The translations under genes and the position numbers were made by a program. 44,276 nt of DNA, taken from contig CADEGR010000021.1 in NCBI GenBank assembly GCA_902826935.1, positions 1 to 44,276 of the forward strand. The letters are read 5' to 3'. This DNA comes from an uncultured Alphaproteobacteria bacterium. Its GTDB lineage: Bacteria; Pseudomonadota; Alphaproteobacteria; Geminicoccales; Geminicoccaceae. Below the pieces are notes generated by a model that was not told where the DNA came from, searched no databases, and saw only the letters and a program-made list of their open reading frames with translations. Shown piece by piece: positions 16,257 to 27,164 of this stretch (position 1 is its first letter; each line of letters begins with the position of its first letter).

Positions 16257-16285
16257 TATTTATCATTAATCTGCTGGCTTAGCAA
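16257..16285 (-). promoter_or_regulatory. Promoter of the secreted protein gene (TTGCTA-17-TAAATA)
   Basis: On the minus strand TTGCTA (16280-16285) and TAAATA (16257-16262) are 17 bases apart, with predicted start near 16250 and the gene start at 16203. The region 16204-16472 is AT-rich compared with its neighbours and also holds the palindrome ACTTGCAAGT at 16334-16343 between the two divergent genes. Confidence 0.5.
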
Positions 16286-16472
16286 TATTTGCCGATTTAA
16301 ACTGATGATCACTGCAATCTTGTTCCGAATATTACTTGCAAGTTGGGCGGCGGCCGGCTCGGCCATTATCCTGCGCCAGCATCGCCGGCCCCATTGATCC
16401 AGGCCCCGCGCGACGCCAAATCTAAGGCCTGACGGCGGCAGATCGCCAAGCAGATCAAGGAAAGGACATGGG

Positions 16473-16946
16473 ATGGCGACAGCGACCTTCGGGGCCGGCT
16501 GCTTCTGGGGCGTCGAGGCAGCCTTTCGCCGCCTGCCGGGCGTGCTCGCGACCGCGGTCGGCTATGCCGGCGGCAAGACCAATGAGCCGACCTACGAGCA
16601 GGTCTGCAGCGGCCGGACCGGCCATGCCGAGGTGGTCCAGGTCGAGTTCGATCCGGCCCGGATCAGCTATGAGCGGCTGCTCGAGGTGTTCTTCACCAGC
16701 CACGATCCGACCCAGCTGAACAAGCAGGGGCCGGATGTCGGCACCCAGTACCGCTCGGTCATCTTCTACCATGACGGCGCCCAGGAGCGGGCGGCCCAGG
16801 CGGCGCTGCAGACGATCACCGACTCCGGCCGCTATCGCCGCCCGGTCGTGACCCAGATCGTGCCCTACAGCCAGTTCTGGCGTGCCGAGGAGTACCACCA
16901 GCAATACCTGGAAAGGCGCGGCCTCGCCCATTGCGCGCTGCCTTGA
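16473..16946 (+). CDS. msrA: Peptide methionine-(S)-S-oxide reductase MsrA
   Basis: A 157-residue MsrA that repairs oxidised methionine. The catalytic motif GAGCFWGVE gives nucleophile Cys10, followed by AVGYAGGKT, GHAEVVQVEFDP, SHDPTQLNKQGPDVGTQYRS and AEEYHQQYLE. A second Cys near the C-terminus (AHCALP) is in place to act as a resolving residue for thioredoxin recycling. Cytosolic, no signal peptide. The start has AAGGA about 11 bases upstream. It stands alone downstream of an AT-rich intergenic region. Confidence 0.95.
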   Translation: MATATFGAGCFWGVEAAFRRLPGVLATAVGYAGGKTNEPTYEQVCSGRTGHAEVVQVEFDPARISYERLLEVFFTSHDPTQLNKQGPDVGTQYRSVIFYHDGAQERAAQAALQTITDSGRYRRPVVTQIVPYSQFWRAEEYHQQYLERRGLAHCALP

Positions 16947-16981
16947 GCCTGCTCAGGCGCGTGCTGGCGCGAGGCTAGCGC

Positions 16982-18160
16982 TCACAGCTCCAGGCGGCAG
17001 CTGGTCCAGCCGCCATTGGCCCTCGCCGAGGCAACGCAGGCTTCGACGAAGGCAATGCCGCGCGCGCCATCCGCGACCGTCGGAAAGTCGAGGGCCAGCG
17101 GATCGGCCGGCCGGCCGGTCCGCCTGGCCACGATCGCCGCGGCGACGTCCAGATACAGGTTGGCAAAGGCCTCCTGATAGCCTTCCGGATGGCCCAGCAC
17201 GATCCGGGTGGCGCGCTCGGCGGCCGGCGTCAGGCCCGGCCCGCCGCGGCCGAGCAGCCGCGGGCAGTCGCCGAGCCGCCGGTGCAGCAGCTGATTGGGC
17301 TGCTCCTGATGCCATTCCAGCCCGCCCTGCTCGCCGAACACCCGGATCGCCAGGCCGTGCTCGGCGCCGGCGGCGGAATTGGTCACCCAGAGCGAGCCGC
17401 GCGCCCCGCCCTCGAAGCGCAGCAGGACATGGGCCAGATCGTCGACCTGGCGGCCGGGCACGGCGCTGCCCAGCTCGGCCGCGACCGCCGCCAGCGGCTG
17501 ATCGGCGATGAAGCAGGCGAGGTGGTGGGCATGGGTCCCGATATCGCCCAGGACCAGGGAGGGGCCGCATTCCGCGGGCTGGAAGCGCCAGTCCAGGCCG
17601 GGCTCGCGATCGGCCGGCGTCGGCGTGGCCAGATGGCCCTGGATGTATTCGACCTGGAGCTGCCGGATCGGCCCCAGCTCGCCCGCCTGAACCATGGCGC
17701 GCGCCTGCCGGACCATCGGGTAGCCGGAATAGTTGTAGGTCACGCAGAACACCCGCTCTGCCGCCTCGGCAGCGCGCACCAGGTCCTGCGCATCCTCGAG
17801 CCTGGTGGTCAGCGGCTTGTCGCAGATCACGTCCAGGCCCTGCGCCAGCGCCGCCTTGGCGATTGGGTGATGGGCGGCGTTGGCGGTCATGATCGCCAGC
17901 ACGTCGATGCCGTCCGCCCGGTCGGCCTCGCCGGCCAGGAGGTCGGTCCAGGAGCCATAGGCGCGCTCCGGCTGGATGCCGAGCTCGAGCGCGGCCCTCC
18001 GACCGGTCGCGGGATCGCGGCTGAGCGCTGCCGCCACCACCTCGTAGTGGTCGTCCAGGCGGGCCGCGCTGCGGTGCACCGGGCCGATGAACGACCCCGG
18101 CCCGCCGCCGACCACGCCCAGCCGCAGCCGTCGGCCGAGCGCTTGGAGAGTGTGGTTCAT
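16982..18160 (-). CDS. Gfo/Idh/MocA family oxidoreductase
   Basis: A 392-residue NAD(P)-dependent oxidoreductase. The Rossmann motif LGVVGGGPGSFIGPVHR sits at residues about 14-30; the family motif CDKPLTT (EKP-like) supplies the catalytic Lys, and DIGTHAHHLACFI holds the His pair near the active site. Relatives act on inositols, glucose-fructose or other cyclic sugars. The ATG at 18160 is chosen because the Rossmann strand follows directly; longer in-frame starts add 26 unlikely residues. It converges with msrA and diverges from rpmI. The substrate is not readable. Confidence 0.9.
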   Translation of the reverse strand: MNHTLQALGRRLRLGVVGGGPGSFIGPVHRSAARLDDHYEVVAAALSRDPATGRRAALELGIQPERAYGSWTDLLAGEADRADGIDVLAIMTANAAHHPIAKAALAQGLDVICDKPLTTRLEDAQDLVRAAEAAERVFCVTYNYSGYPMVRQARAMVQAGELGPIRQLQVEYIQGHLATPTPADREPGLDWRFQPAECGPSLVLGDIGTHAHHLACFIADQPLAAVAAELGSAVPGRQVDDLAHVLLRFEGGARGSLWVTNSAAGAEHGLAIRVFGEQGGLEWHQEQPNQLLHRRLGDCPRLLGRGGPGLTPAAERATRIVLGHPEGYQEAFANLYLDVAAAIVARRTGRPADPLALDFPTVADGARGIAFVEACVASARANGGWTSCRLEL

Positions 18161-18222
18161 GCCGTGCTCGCGCCCCCGTCGCGCTGGCGCGCATTCCTGG
18201 CCATCGGCGCTGCGCCAGATGG

Positions 18223-18251
18223 TTGCGAAGCTGCGCAAGCTCGACTATAAG
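18223..18251 (+). promoter_or_regulatory. Promoter for rpmI-rplT(-pheST) (TTGCGA-17-TATAAG)
   Basis: TTGCGA (18223-18228) and TATAAG (18246-18251) with an exact 17-base spacer lie 60 bases before the rpmI start. No infC gene precedes, so this promoter has to serve rpmI and rplT. Confidence 0.65.
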
Positions 18252-18311
18252 GCCGAAGCTTCAGGTCTGCCATGCAGAGCTGGCGCGGCATGACGAGCGG
18301 AGTTCCCCCTG

Positions 18312-18512
18312 ATGTCCAAGCTCAAGACCAAGCGCAGCGCGGCGAAGCGCTTTCGCTTTACCGGCAGCGGCAAGGTTTTGCGCAATCACGCCTTTCACCG
18401 CCACCAGATGACCCACAAGGCGCAGTCGGTGAAGGTGAACCAGCGGGGCACGGTGGTGGTCGACGAAGCCGACGTCAGGCTGATCAAGAAGATGTTGCCC
18501 TACGGCAGCTAG
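18312..18512 (+). CDS. rpmI: 50S ribosomal protein L35
   Basis: A 66-residue basic protein, the normal length for bL35, with KTKRSAAKRFRFTGSGKV and the conserved end DVRLIKKMLPYG. It is followed after 32 bases by rplT, the usual pair. In most bacteria infC precedes rpmI; here the upstream neighbour is a divergent oxidoreductase and the gene has its own promoter. Confidence 0.97.
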   Translation: MSKLKTKRSAAKRFRFTGSGKVLRNHAFHRHQMTHKAQSVKVNQRGTVVVDEADVRLIKKMLPYGS

Positions 18513-18544
18513 ACTGCTTTCGACGGGCGTAGAGGTAGAGTATC

Positions 18545-18904
18545 ATGGCGCGTGTTAAACGTGGGGTCACGACCAAGGCGCGGCACAAGAAGGTGCTGGA
18601 GCTGGCCAAGGGCTATCGTGGCCGGAGCAGCAACTGCTACCGCCTGGCGCTGACGCGGGTCGAGAAGGGGCTGCAATACGCCTATCGCGACCGGCGCAAC
18701 CGCAAGCGGGATTTCCGGGCGCTGTGGATCCAGCGGATCAATGCGGCGGCGCGGGAAGGTGGCCTGACCTATGGTCGCATGATCTTTGGTCTGAAGACCG
18801 CCGGCATCGAGATCGACCGCAAGGTGCTGGCCGATATCGCGGTGCGCGACCAGGCGGCGTTTGCCAGCCTCGTCCGCCAGGCCCAGGCCGCCCTCGACAG
18901 CTGA
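18545..18904 (+). CDS. rplT: 50S ribosomal protein L20
   Basis: A 119-residue bL20, an early-assembly 23S rRNA-binding protein. It starts [19 protein letters not shown], has [34 protein letters not shown] and [10 protein letters not shown], all diagnostic. A hairpin terminator or attenuator follows 31 bases after the stop and separates it from pheS. L20 represses its own operon in several bacteria by binding the leader mRNA; that is not visible here. Confidence 0.97.
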   Translation: MARVKRGVTTKARHKKVLELAKGYRGRSSNCYRLALTRVEKGLQYAYRDRRNRKRDFRALWIQRINAAAREGGLTYGRMIFGLKTAGIEIDRKVLADIAVRDQAAFASLVRQAQAALDS

Positions 18905-18935
18905 CCGGCAGAGCCGGGAGCCAACGGGCGGGAAA

Positions 18936-18956
18936 GGGGCCGGATGGCCCCTTTTT
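18936..18956 (+). terminator. Rho-independent terminator/attenuator between rplT and pheS
   Basis: GGGGCC (18936-18941), loop GGAT, GGCCCC (18946-18951) and TTTTT (18952-18956). It would end the rpmI-rplT transcript or attenuate read-through to pheST. I see no Phe-rich leader peptide and no competing antiterminator stem. Confidence 0.75.
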
Positions 18957-19010
18957 GTTGCGGCTGCCAAGGAGCTGGTCCGGCGGCCGGGACGAGCGGG
19001 ACGACAGAAG

Positions 19011-20120
19011 ATGGCGCAGGACGAGGGAACGGTGCAGGCAGCAGACGCCGATGTCGGCGGGCTGCAGCGCGCCCTGTTGGCCGAGGTCGCCAGTGCCGGT
19101 GATCTCGACACGCTCGATCAGCTGCGGGTCACCGCGCTCGGCAAGAAGGGCCGGATCACCGCCCTGACCAAGACCCTGGGCCAGCTCGATCCGGACACCC
19201 GCAAGCATCTGGGCCAGCGCTACAACCGGCTGAAGGAGACGGTCGCCGCGGCGATCACGGCGCGCAAGGCCGAGCTCGAGTCCGAGGCGCTCGACGTCCA
19301 GCTCCAGGCCGAGCGGCAGGACGTGACCTTGCCGGCCCGGCCGCTGCCCGCCGGCCGGATCCATCCGGTCAGCCAGGTCACCGAGGAGATCATCGCGATC
19401 TTCGGCGACATGGGCTTCACCGTTGCCGAAGGCCCGGATGTCGAGAACGACTTCAACAACTTCTCCGCCCTCAACATGCCGCCCGAGCATCCCGCCCGGC
19501 AGATGCACGACACCTTCTATGTCGAGGCCGAGCAGGACGGCCGCCCGCTGGTGCTGCGCACCCATACCAGCCCGGTCCAGATCCGGACCATGCTGGCCGG
19601 CCCGCCGCCGCATCGGATCATCGCGCCCGGCCGCACCTATCGCTGCGACTACGACATGACCCACACCCCGATGTTCCATCAGGTCGAGGGCCTGATGATC
19701 GATCGGCGGACCCATATGGGCCATCTCAAGGGCTGCCTGACCGACTTCGTCCGGGCGATCTTCGAGCGCGACGACATTCCGGTCCGCTTCCGGCCCAGCT
19801 TCTTCCCGTTCACCGAGCCCTCGGCCGAGATGGACATCGGCTGCAAGCGCCAGGGCGGCGAGCTGACCATCGGCGCCGGCGACGACTGGCTGGAGATCCT
19901 GGGCTGCGGCATGGTCCACCCCAAGGTGCTCCGGGCGGTCGGCGTCGATCCGGACGTCTGGCAGGGCTTCGCCTTCGGCATGGGCATCGACCGGATCGCG
20001 ATGCTGAAATACGGCATCCCGGATCTGCGCACCTTCTTCGAGGCCGATCTGCGCTGGCTGCGCCACTACGGCTTCGGCGCGCTCGACGTGCCGACCACCC
20101 GGGGCGGGCTGTCGCGATGA
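19011..20120 (+). CDS. pheS: Phenylalanine-tRNA ligase alpha subunit
   Basis: A 369-residue class II aminoacyl-tRNA synthetase subunit. The N-terminal coiled coil (about 20-95) is followed by the catalytic core with [27 protein letters not shown], motif 2 [30 protein letters not shown] and motif 3 [15 protein letters not shown]. Cytosolic, works as an alpha2-beta2 heterotetramer with PheT. The ATG at 19011 is chosen because the coiled coil begins soon after; in-frame extension upstream runs over the terminator. Its TGA overlaps the ATG of pheT. Confidence 0.97.
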   Translation: MAQDEGTVQAADADVGGLQRALLAEVASAGDLDTLDQLRVTALGKKGRITALTKTLGQLDPDTRKHLGQRYNRLKETVAAAITARKAELESEALDVQLQAERQDVTLPARPLPAGRIHPVSQVTEEIIAIFGDMGFTVAEGPDVENDFNNFSALNMPPEHPARQMHDTFYVEAEQDGRPLVLRTHTSPVQIRTMLAGPPPHRIIAPGRTYRCDYDMTHTPMFHQVEGLMIDRRTHMGHLKGCLTDFVRAIFERDDIPVRFRPSFFPFTEPSAEMDIGCKRQGGELTIGAGDDWLEILGCGMVHPKVLRAVGVDPDVWQGFAFGMGIDRIAMLKYGIPDLRTFFEADLRWLRHYGFGALDVPTTRGGLSR

Positions 20121-22522
20121 AGCTGACCCTGCCTTGGCTGCGCGAGCACCTGGCCGGCGACGACGTCGCGGTCGCCGAGATCGTCGAGCGCTTGACCATG
20201 CTCGGCCTCGAGGTCGAGGGCGTGGTCGCGCGCGGCGCGGATCTCTCGACCTTCAAGATCGCCGAGGTGGTTGGCCTGCGCCAGCATCCGGCCGCCGAGC
20301 GGCTGCGCTTGTGCGAGGTCTCGACCGGCAGCGGCACGCTGGAAGTGGTCTGCGGCGCGCCCAATGTGCATCTCGGCATGAAGGCGGTGTTCGCCCCGGT
20401 CGGCACGGTCATTCCGGAATCCGGCCAGGTCCTGCAGCCGGCGACCATCCGCGGCATCGTCAGCCAGGGCATGCTGTGCTCGGCGCGCGAGCTGGGCCTG
20501 GGCGAGGACCATGCCGGCATCATCGAGCTGCCCGCCGATGCGCCGGTCGGCCGCCCGGCGAGCGAGGTGCTGCGCAGCGAAGGTCCGGTGATCGAGGTCA
20601 ATGTCACCCCGAACCGGGGCGACTGCCTGGGCGTCAACGGCATCGCCCGCGAGCTGGCGGCCGGGGGCATCGGGCAGCTGAAAAGCCGCAACCTGGCGCC
20701 GTTGCCAGCCCAATTCGACTCGCCGCTCAGGGTCACGCTGGACTTCCCCGAGGCCGAGGCAGGTGCCTGTCCGATCTTCGTCGCCCGGCATTTTCGCGGC
20801 CTGCTCAACGGCCCGAGCCCGGCCTGGCTGCAGGAGCGGCTGACCGCGATCGGGCTGCGGCCGATCTCTGCTCTGGTCGATATCACCAATCTGATCACCT
20901 ACGATCTGTGCCGGCCGCTGCATGTCTTCGATGCCGCCAAGCTGCAGGGCGATCTGGTGCTGCGCTTCGCCGAGGATGGCGAACGCATGGCGGCCCTGGA
21001 TGGCAAGACCTACGAGCTGACCGCCGCCATGACCGTGATCGCCGATGGCAGCGGACCGGTCAGCCTGGGCGGCATCATGGGCGGCAGCAGCACCGGCTGC
21101 ACGCCCGAGACCACCGAGATGGTGCTGGAGATCGCGCTGTTCGATCCCGCGCGCACCGCCGCCACCGGCCGCCAGCTCGGCATCGACAGCGATGCCCGCC
21201 ACCGCTTCGAGCGCGGGCTCGATCCCAAGATGGTCGTGCCCGGCGCTGAATATGCGACCCGGCTCATCCTCGAGCTGTGCGGCGGCGAGGCGAGCCAGCT
21301 GATCGTCGCTGGCCGGCTGCCGGCGCCACCTTCGCGCTTTCGCTTCCGGATCGGCGAGCTGGAGCGCCTGGTCGGGATCGGCCTCGATCTCGCGACCGTC
21401 CAGGCCAAGCTGCGCAGCCTCGGCTTCGAGACCGAGGTCGATGGCGAGGACGCGATCCAGGTGACCCCGCCGTCCTGGCGCCACGATGTCACCATGGAAG
21501 CCGACATCGTCGAGGAGCTGGCCCGGCTGCATGGCTATGACCGGATCCCGCCGATGCCGGTCCGCCGGATCACCGCGGTCGGCCAGCCGAGCCTGTCGCC
21601 CGACCAGCGCCTGCGCATGATCGCCAGGCGGGCGGCCGCGGCGGTCGGGCTGGCGGAGGCCGTGACCTGGTCGTTCACCGAGGCCGAGCTGGCCAGCCAG
21701 TTCGGCCAGGGCGAGCTCAGGCTGCGCAATCCGATCAGCGCCGAGCTCGCGGTCCTGCGGCCTTCGATCCTGCCCAATCTGCTCGAGGCAGCCGCGCGCA
21801 ACCACAATCACGGCCAGCGCGAGATCGGCCTGTTCGAGCTGGGCCCGCGCTTCCACGGCCTGCAGCCGGGCGAGCAGGAGGTCGCGATCGGCGGCCTGCG
21901 CCTCGGTCCGGTGCATGAGCGCAGCTGGGCCGCGCCGCCGCGCCTGGCCGATGTCTACGACGCCCGCGGCGACGCCCAGGCGATCCTCACCGCCTGCCGG
22001 GTCAATGCCGAGGGCTTGCGGGTGGTCACCGAGGGGCCGGCGCACTACCATCCCGGCCGGCGCGGCCGGCTGATGCTCGGGCCGCATACCGTGCTGGCCG
22101 AGTTCGGCGAGCTGCATCCCGAGCTGGCCAGGCGCTTCGACCTGGACGGCCGGCCAGTCGGCTTCGAGGTGTTCTTGGATCGGCTGCCCAAGCCCAAGGC
22201 CAAGGGCCAGCGGGTGCGCACCGCCTTCAAGACCTCGCCGTTCCCGGCGGTCGAGCGCGACTTCGCCTTCCTGGTCGACGAGGAGGTCCAGGCCGAGACC
22301 CTCCTGAACGCCATCCGCGCCACCGAGAAAGGCCTGATCCGGGAGGTCCAGCTGTTCGACATCTACCGCGGCAAGGGTCTGGCCGAGCGCCAGAAGTCGC
22401 TGGCCGTGGCGGTCCGCCTGCAGGCCCAGGATCACACCCTGAGCGAGGCCGAGATCGACGCTGTCGTCAAGCGCATCGTGGCTGCCGCCAACAAGGCGAC
22501 CGGCGCGGTGCTGCGCACGTGA
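20117..22522 (+). CDS. pheT: Phenylalanine-tRNA ligase beta subunit
   Basis: An 801-residue subunit with the usual order: N-terminal [12 protein letters not shown], an OB-fold tRNA-binding domain at about 40-150 ([19 protein letters not shown]), the B3/4 editing domain ([15 protein letters not shown]), the B5 domain, a catalytic-like domain ([19 protein letters not shown]) and a C-terminal FDX-ACB anticodon-binding domain ([19 protein letters not shown]). Coupled to pheS by a 4-base overlap. Confidence 0.97.
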   Translation: MKLTLPWLREHLAGDDVAVAEIVERLTMLGLEVEGVVARGADLSTFKIAEVVGLRQHPAAERLRLCEVSTGSGTLEVVCGAPNVHLGMKAVFAPVGTVIPESGQVLQPATIRGIVSQGMLCSARELGLGEDHAGIIELPADAPVGRPASEVLRSEGPVIEVNVTPNRGDCLGVNGIARELAAGGIGQLKSRNLAPLPAQFDSPLRVTLDFPEAEAGACPIFVARHFRGLLNGPSPAWLQERLTAIGLRPISALVDITNLITYDLCRPLHVFDAAKLQGDLVLRFAEDGERMAALDGKTYELTAAMTVIADGSGPVSLGGIMGGSSTGCTPETTEMVLEIALFDPARTAATGRQLGIDSDARHRFERGLDPKMVVPGAEYATRLILELCGGEASQLIVAGRLPAPPSRFRFRIGELERLVGIGLDLATVQAKLRSLGFETEVDGEDAIQVTPPSWRHDVTMEADIVEELARLHGYDRIPPMPVRRITAVGQPSLSPDQRLRMIARRAAAAVGLAEAVTWSFTEAELASQFGQGELRLRNPISAELAVLRPSILPNLLEAAARNHNHGQREIGLFELGPRFHGLQPGEQEVAIGGLRLGPVHERSWAAPPRLADVYDARGDAQAILTACRVNAEGLRVVTEGPAHYHPGRRGRLMLGPHTVLAEFGELHPELARRFDLDGRPVGFEVFLDRLPKPKAKGQRVRTAFKTSPFPAVERDFAFLVDEEVQAETLLNAIRATEKGLIREVQLFDIYRGKGLAERQKSLAVAVRLQAQDHTLSEAEIDAVVKRIVAAANKATGAVLRT

Positions 22523-22544
22523 GCGGGACCGCGTCAGCCCGCCC

Positions 22545-24344
<1,800 letters not shown>

Positions 24345-24407
24345 GCCCCCGGCCGGACGATTGCCAGTCGCGGCAAGTCTGGCTATGGTCGCCCGCGCCC
24401 GAGGCGA

Positions 24408-24496
24408 GGAGGGATGGCCGAGTGGTTTAAGGCGCACGCCTGGAAAGCGTGTTGGGGTTCTGCCCCTCGCGGGTTCAAATCCCGCTCCCTCCGCCA
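24408..24496 (+). tRNA. tRNA-Ser (anticodon GGA)
   Basis: The acceptor arm GGAGGGA (24408-24414) pairs with TCCCTCC (24486-24492), followed by discriminator G and an encoded CCA (24494-24496). The anticodon stem CACGC/GCGTG encloses loop CTGGAAA with anticodon GGA at 24442-24444. A long variable arm typical of tRNA-Ser follows, then the T arm GCGGGTTCAAATCCCGC. Reads UCC and UCU codons. Confidence 0.97.
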
Positions 24497-24837
24497 GCCG
24501 TAGGATAGTCAATGAGACTCATCACGCCGGCCTTCAAAAGAGCCGGAATCGATTGAGTCAGCTCTTCAGAGTGGCCTGCCCGATCGATCTGGCCGCCTCC
24601 AAGGCGGCCAGCACGGTCGCTGCCGTGACCAGTGCTGCGGCGTTCCCGACTGCGTTGGTTCAGGCTAGCGGCTGGTTTGACGGTGGGACGTCGCATCAGA
24701 CAACGACCAGCTCCTGCGCTACCGCGACGCCAGGCATCATTCCTGCAGCGCCTGATCAGGGCTCAGCATCGCGAGGGCGACGCAACGATCCATCTGGGCT
24801 AGCCTTGGCGCAGCCAACTGATCCAGGAACCATCGAC
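24497..24837. other. Intergenic stretch after tRNA-Ser without recognisable gene
   Basis: No coding sequence with ribosome-binding site or family similarity was found in either strand. It holds an 8-bp perfect hairpin GGCCGCCT-CCA-AGGCGGCC (24591-24609) without a T run. A copy of the tRNA 3' end that would mark an attachment site was looked for in this window and not seen. It lies at the border between housekeeping genes and the accessory sulfide and sugar genes. Confidence 0.5.
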
Positions 24838-25689
24838 ATGCCTCATCCTGCCCTGGCGCCAGACTCCGTCGCCGTCGTCACCGGTGGCGCGGCTGGGATT
24901 GGCCTTGCGGCGGCCAAGGCGTTCGCCCGCCTCGGTCTTCGGGTTTGCCTAGCCGATCGCCACGAGGATCGGCTGCGCAGCGCGGCTCAGGCCGTTGCCG
25001 CCCTCGCGCCGGGTGGTGTCGGCAGCGTCATGGCCCGCAGGACCGATGTCAGCCGCCTGGAGGAGGTGCAAGCGCTGGAAGCCGAGGTTCGATCGCGCTT
25101 TGGCGGCACCGACGTCCTGATGAACAATGCCGGCGTGCAGCCTGGCAGCGACATGTTCGGGCCGGCCGAGCACTGGCAGCGCGTGCTCGCGGTCAATCTG
25201 TGGGGTATGATCCACGGCACGCACTGCTTCGTGCCCGGCATGATCGAGCGCGGCCGTCCGGGCCTGATCATCAACACCGGCTCGAAGCAGGGGATCACCA
25301 CGCCGCCGGGCGATCCGGCCTACAACATCTCGAAGGCCGGCGTCAAAGCGCTGACCGAAGCCTTGCAGCACGAGCTGCGGAACACGGCGGGCGACCGGCT
25401 CAGCGCGCATCTGCTGATCCCCGGCTTCGTGTTCACGGAGCTAACGGCACGAGGCCGCGCCGAGAAGCCGGCAGCCGCTTGGACGCCGGAACAGACGGTC
25501 GCCTTCATGCTCGAGCGGCTGGCGGCCGGGGACTTCTACATCCTGTGCCCCGACAACGACGTGCCGAGGACGCTCGACGAACGGCGCATCTTGTGGGCCG
25601 CCGGCGATATCGTCGACAATCGGCCGGCCCTGTCCCGTTGGCATCCGGATTTCGCCGCGGCGTTCGCCGCGTTCGTGCAGGGCGCATAG
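24838..25689 (+). CDS. SDR family oxidoreductase
   Basis: A 283-residue short-chain dehydrogenase/reductase with VVTGGAAGIGLAAA, Asp-containing LADRHEDR after beta strand 2 with an Arg that could favour NADP(H), NNAGVQ, INTGSKQGIT (catalytic Ser region), YNISKAG and PGFVFTELT. The last 60 residues (FYILCPDNDVPRTLDERRIL and beyond) extend past the minimal fold and are typical of a subgroup of SDRs of unknown substrate. AGGAA precedes the ATG at 24838. Its neighbour, the sulfide operon, has its own promoter, so the two are probably not linked. Confidence 0.9.
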   Translation: MPHPALAPDSVAVVTGGAAGIGLAAAKAFARLGLRVCLADRHEDRLRSAAQAVAALAPGGVGSVMARRTDVSRLEEVQALEAEVRSRFGGTDVLMNNAGVQPGSDMFGPAEHWQRVLAVNLWGMIHGTHCFVPGMIERGRPGLIINTGSKQGITTPPGDPAYNISKAGVKALTEALQHELRNTAGDRLSAHLLIPGFVFTELTARGRAEKPAAAWTPEQTVAFMLERLAAGDFYILCPDNDVPRTLDERRILWAAGDIVDNRPALSRWHPDFAAAFAAFVQGA

Positions 25690-25738
25690 CCAACCGGCAG
25701 CTCCGCCATCGCTCGCTCTGACCCGGTGCGATGGCGCC

Positions 25739-25767
25739 TTGACGAATACATTCAATGTTCTTAATAT
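25739..25767 (+). promoter_or_regulatory. Promoter and candidate operator of the bigR-like operon
   Basis: TTGACG (25739-25744) and TAATAT (25762-25767) with a 17-base spacer. Inside the spacer sits the palindrome ACATT-C-AATGT (25748-25758), and the outer arms ACATTCA (25748-25754) and TGAATGT (25777-25783) form a wider inverted repeat across the transcription start. This AT-rich, palindromic layout fits autorepression by the ArsR/BigR protein encoded just downstream. Confidence 0.6.
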
Positions 25768-25775
25768 AAAAACCT

Positions 25776-26081
25776 ATGAATGTTGAAGCGATGAGCCAGA
25801 GGGCCGAGCAGGTCGGCGCGCTGATGCAGCAGCTCGCCAACCCGTCGCGGCTGATGATCCTGTGCCTGCTGGTCGAGCAGGAGCGCTCGGTCGGGGCGCT
25901 GGCAAAGGCGCTGGCGATGCGCGACGCTGCGGTCTCGCAACAGCTTGCCGTGCTGCGTCGACACGGGATCCTGCGCCGCCGACGCGACGGGCACGTCGTG
26001 TGCTACGCGCTGGCCCGCGAGGATGTGCGGCGCATGATGACCTTCCTGTATCACACCTTCTGCGAGGAGCATTGCCCGTGA
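25776..26081 (+). CDS. bigR: BigR/SqrR-like ArsR-family sulfide-responsive repressor
   Basis: A 101-residue winged-helix ArsR protein (LANPSRLMILCLLVEQERSV, then recognition helix RDAAVSQQLAVLRRHGIL). It has Cys30 and Cys96, 66 residues apart, the same spacing as the Cys42/Cys108 and Cys41/Cys107 pairs through which BigR and SqrR sense persulfides; Cys76 and Cys100 are extra. It lacks the metal-binding CVC motif of ArsR proper. The ATG at 25776 would give an almost leaderless transcript from the predicted promoter; the ATG at 25791 (residue 6) is an alternative. It heads an operon of six genes for sulfide detoxification. Confidence 0.9.
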   Translation: MNVEAMSQRAEQVGALMQQLANPSRLMILCLLVEQERSVGALAKALAMRDAAVSQQLAVLRRHGILRRRRDGHVVCYALAREDVRRMMTFLYHTFCEEHCP

Positions 26082-26239
26082 GACAGTCCCTGCGTCACCT
26101 GCTCAATCCCGGCGACGCGCTGGCCGGCGCGCTCGGGCTGGCGCCCGAGAGCGATCACCGGCAGATCGTCCGGATGTACGTCAATATCCTGACCTGGGGC
26201 ACGCTCGGCGCGCTCGCGGCCTTCATGGTCGCGGTCTGA
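26078..26239 (+). CDS. Small membrane protein in the sulfide operon, 53 residues
   Basis: A GTG start overlaps the TGA of the repressor gene by 4 bases, and the frame runs to TGA at 26237-26239. The protein has an N-terminal polar part (RQSLRHLLNPGDALAGALGL), a basic His/Arg loop (ESDHRQIVRMY) and one C-terminal membrane helix (ILTWGTLGALAAFMVAV). No family recognised. Tight coupling on one side and 30 bases to the dioxygenase-like gene on the other argue that it is real and belongs to persulfide handling. Confidence 0.7.
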   Translation: MRQSLRHLLNPGDALAGALGLAPESDHRQIVRMYVNILTWGTLGALAAFMVAV

Positions 26240-26269
26240 CCAAGCTGACCAAGCCGCGAGGAACCCGCC

Positions 26270-27136
26270 ATGACGCCGCCCGAGGTCCAGGCCTTCTTCG
26301 ACGAGGCGACCAACACGGTGAGCTACGTGGTCGCCGATCCAGCGACCCGCTGCTGCGCCCTGATCGATTCGGTGCTGGATTTCGACCCCGCCTCCGGCCA
26401 CACCGGGAAGGAGTCGGCCGACCGGATGATCGCCCATGTGCGCGAGCACCAGCTCCAGGCGCAATGGATCCTTGAGACCCATGTCCACGCCGATCACCTC
26501 TCGGCCGCGCCCTATCTCAAGGAGCAGCTCGGCGGGCAGATCGCGATCGGCACGGAGATCGTCACGGTCCAGGACATCTTCGGCAAGGTGTTCAACGCCG
26601 GCACCGAGTTCCAGCGGGACGGCAGCCAGTTCGACCGGCTGTTCCGCGACGGCGATGCGTTCCAGCTCGGCGAGATCGCGGCGCAGGCTCTGCATACGCC
26701 CGGCCACACGCCGGCTTGCATGACCTATGTGATCGGCGATGCCGCCTTTGTCGGCGACACCTTGTTCATGCCCGACTACGGCACCGCACGGTGCGACTTC
26801 CCGGGCGGCGACGCCCACAAGCTCTACCACTCCATCCGCAGACTCTTCACGCTCCCCGACGCGACCCGGCTGTTCCTCTGCCACGACTACAAGGCGCCCG
26901 GCCGTGACGAGTATCGATGGGAGACCACGGTCGGCGAGGAAAAGCGCGCCAACATCCACGTCCACGAGGGCGTGACGGAGGCGGCGTTCGTGGCCATGCG
27001 TCAGGCGCGCGATGCGAGCTTGGGCATGCCGAAGCTGATCATCCCCTCGGTCCAGGTCAACATGCGGGCCGGCGCTCTGCCGCCGGCCGAAGACAATGGC
27101 ACCCGCTACCTGAAGGTGCCGATCGACGCTCTCTAG
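26270..27136 (+). CDS. Metallo-beta-lactamase fold persulfide dioxygenase-like protein (Blh/ETHE1 type)
   Basis: A 288-residue metallo-beta-lactamase-fold enzyme with THVHADHLSAA (His71, His73, Asp75, His76), HTPGHTPACMTYVIGD, GDTLFMPDYG and FLCHDYKAPGRDEYRWETTV. This pattern is that of ETHE1/Blh persulfide dioxygenases, which use one Fe(II) to oxidise glutathione persulfide to sulfite in the cytosol. It is the central gene of the BigR-like operon. Here the fused sulfurtransferase domain found in some Blh proteins is encoded separately downstream at 27398. Confidence 0.92.
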   Translation: MTPPEVQAFFDEATNTVSYVVADPATRCCALIDSVLDFDPASGHTGKESADRMIAHVREHQLQAQWILETHVHADHLSAAPYLKEQLGGQIAIGTEIVTVQDIFGKVFNAGTEFQRDGSQFDRLFRDGDAFQLGEIAAQALHTPGHTPACMTYVIGDAAFVGDTLFMPDYGTARCDFPGGDAHKLYHSIRRLFTLPDATRLFLCHDYKAPGRDEYRWETTVGEEKRANIHVHEGVTEAAFVAMRQARDASLGMPKLIIPSVQVNMRAGALPPAEDNGTRYLKVPIDAL

Positions 27137-27164
27137 TCCCTGACCACAGAAGGAGATCACCACC

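Noticed and set aside
16334-16343. Palindrome ACTTGCAAGT as a defined operator
   Set aside because: It is only 10 bases, unique here, and no regulator gene is adjacent, so a chance palindrome in AT-richer DNA is as likely.
24591-24609. GGCCGCCT-CCA-AGGCGGCC as a terminator for lepA/tRNA-Ser
   Set aside because: The stem is perfect but no T run follows on either strand and it is 95 bases past the tRNA, so I record it only as a hairpin.
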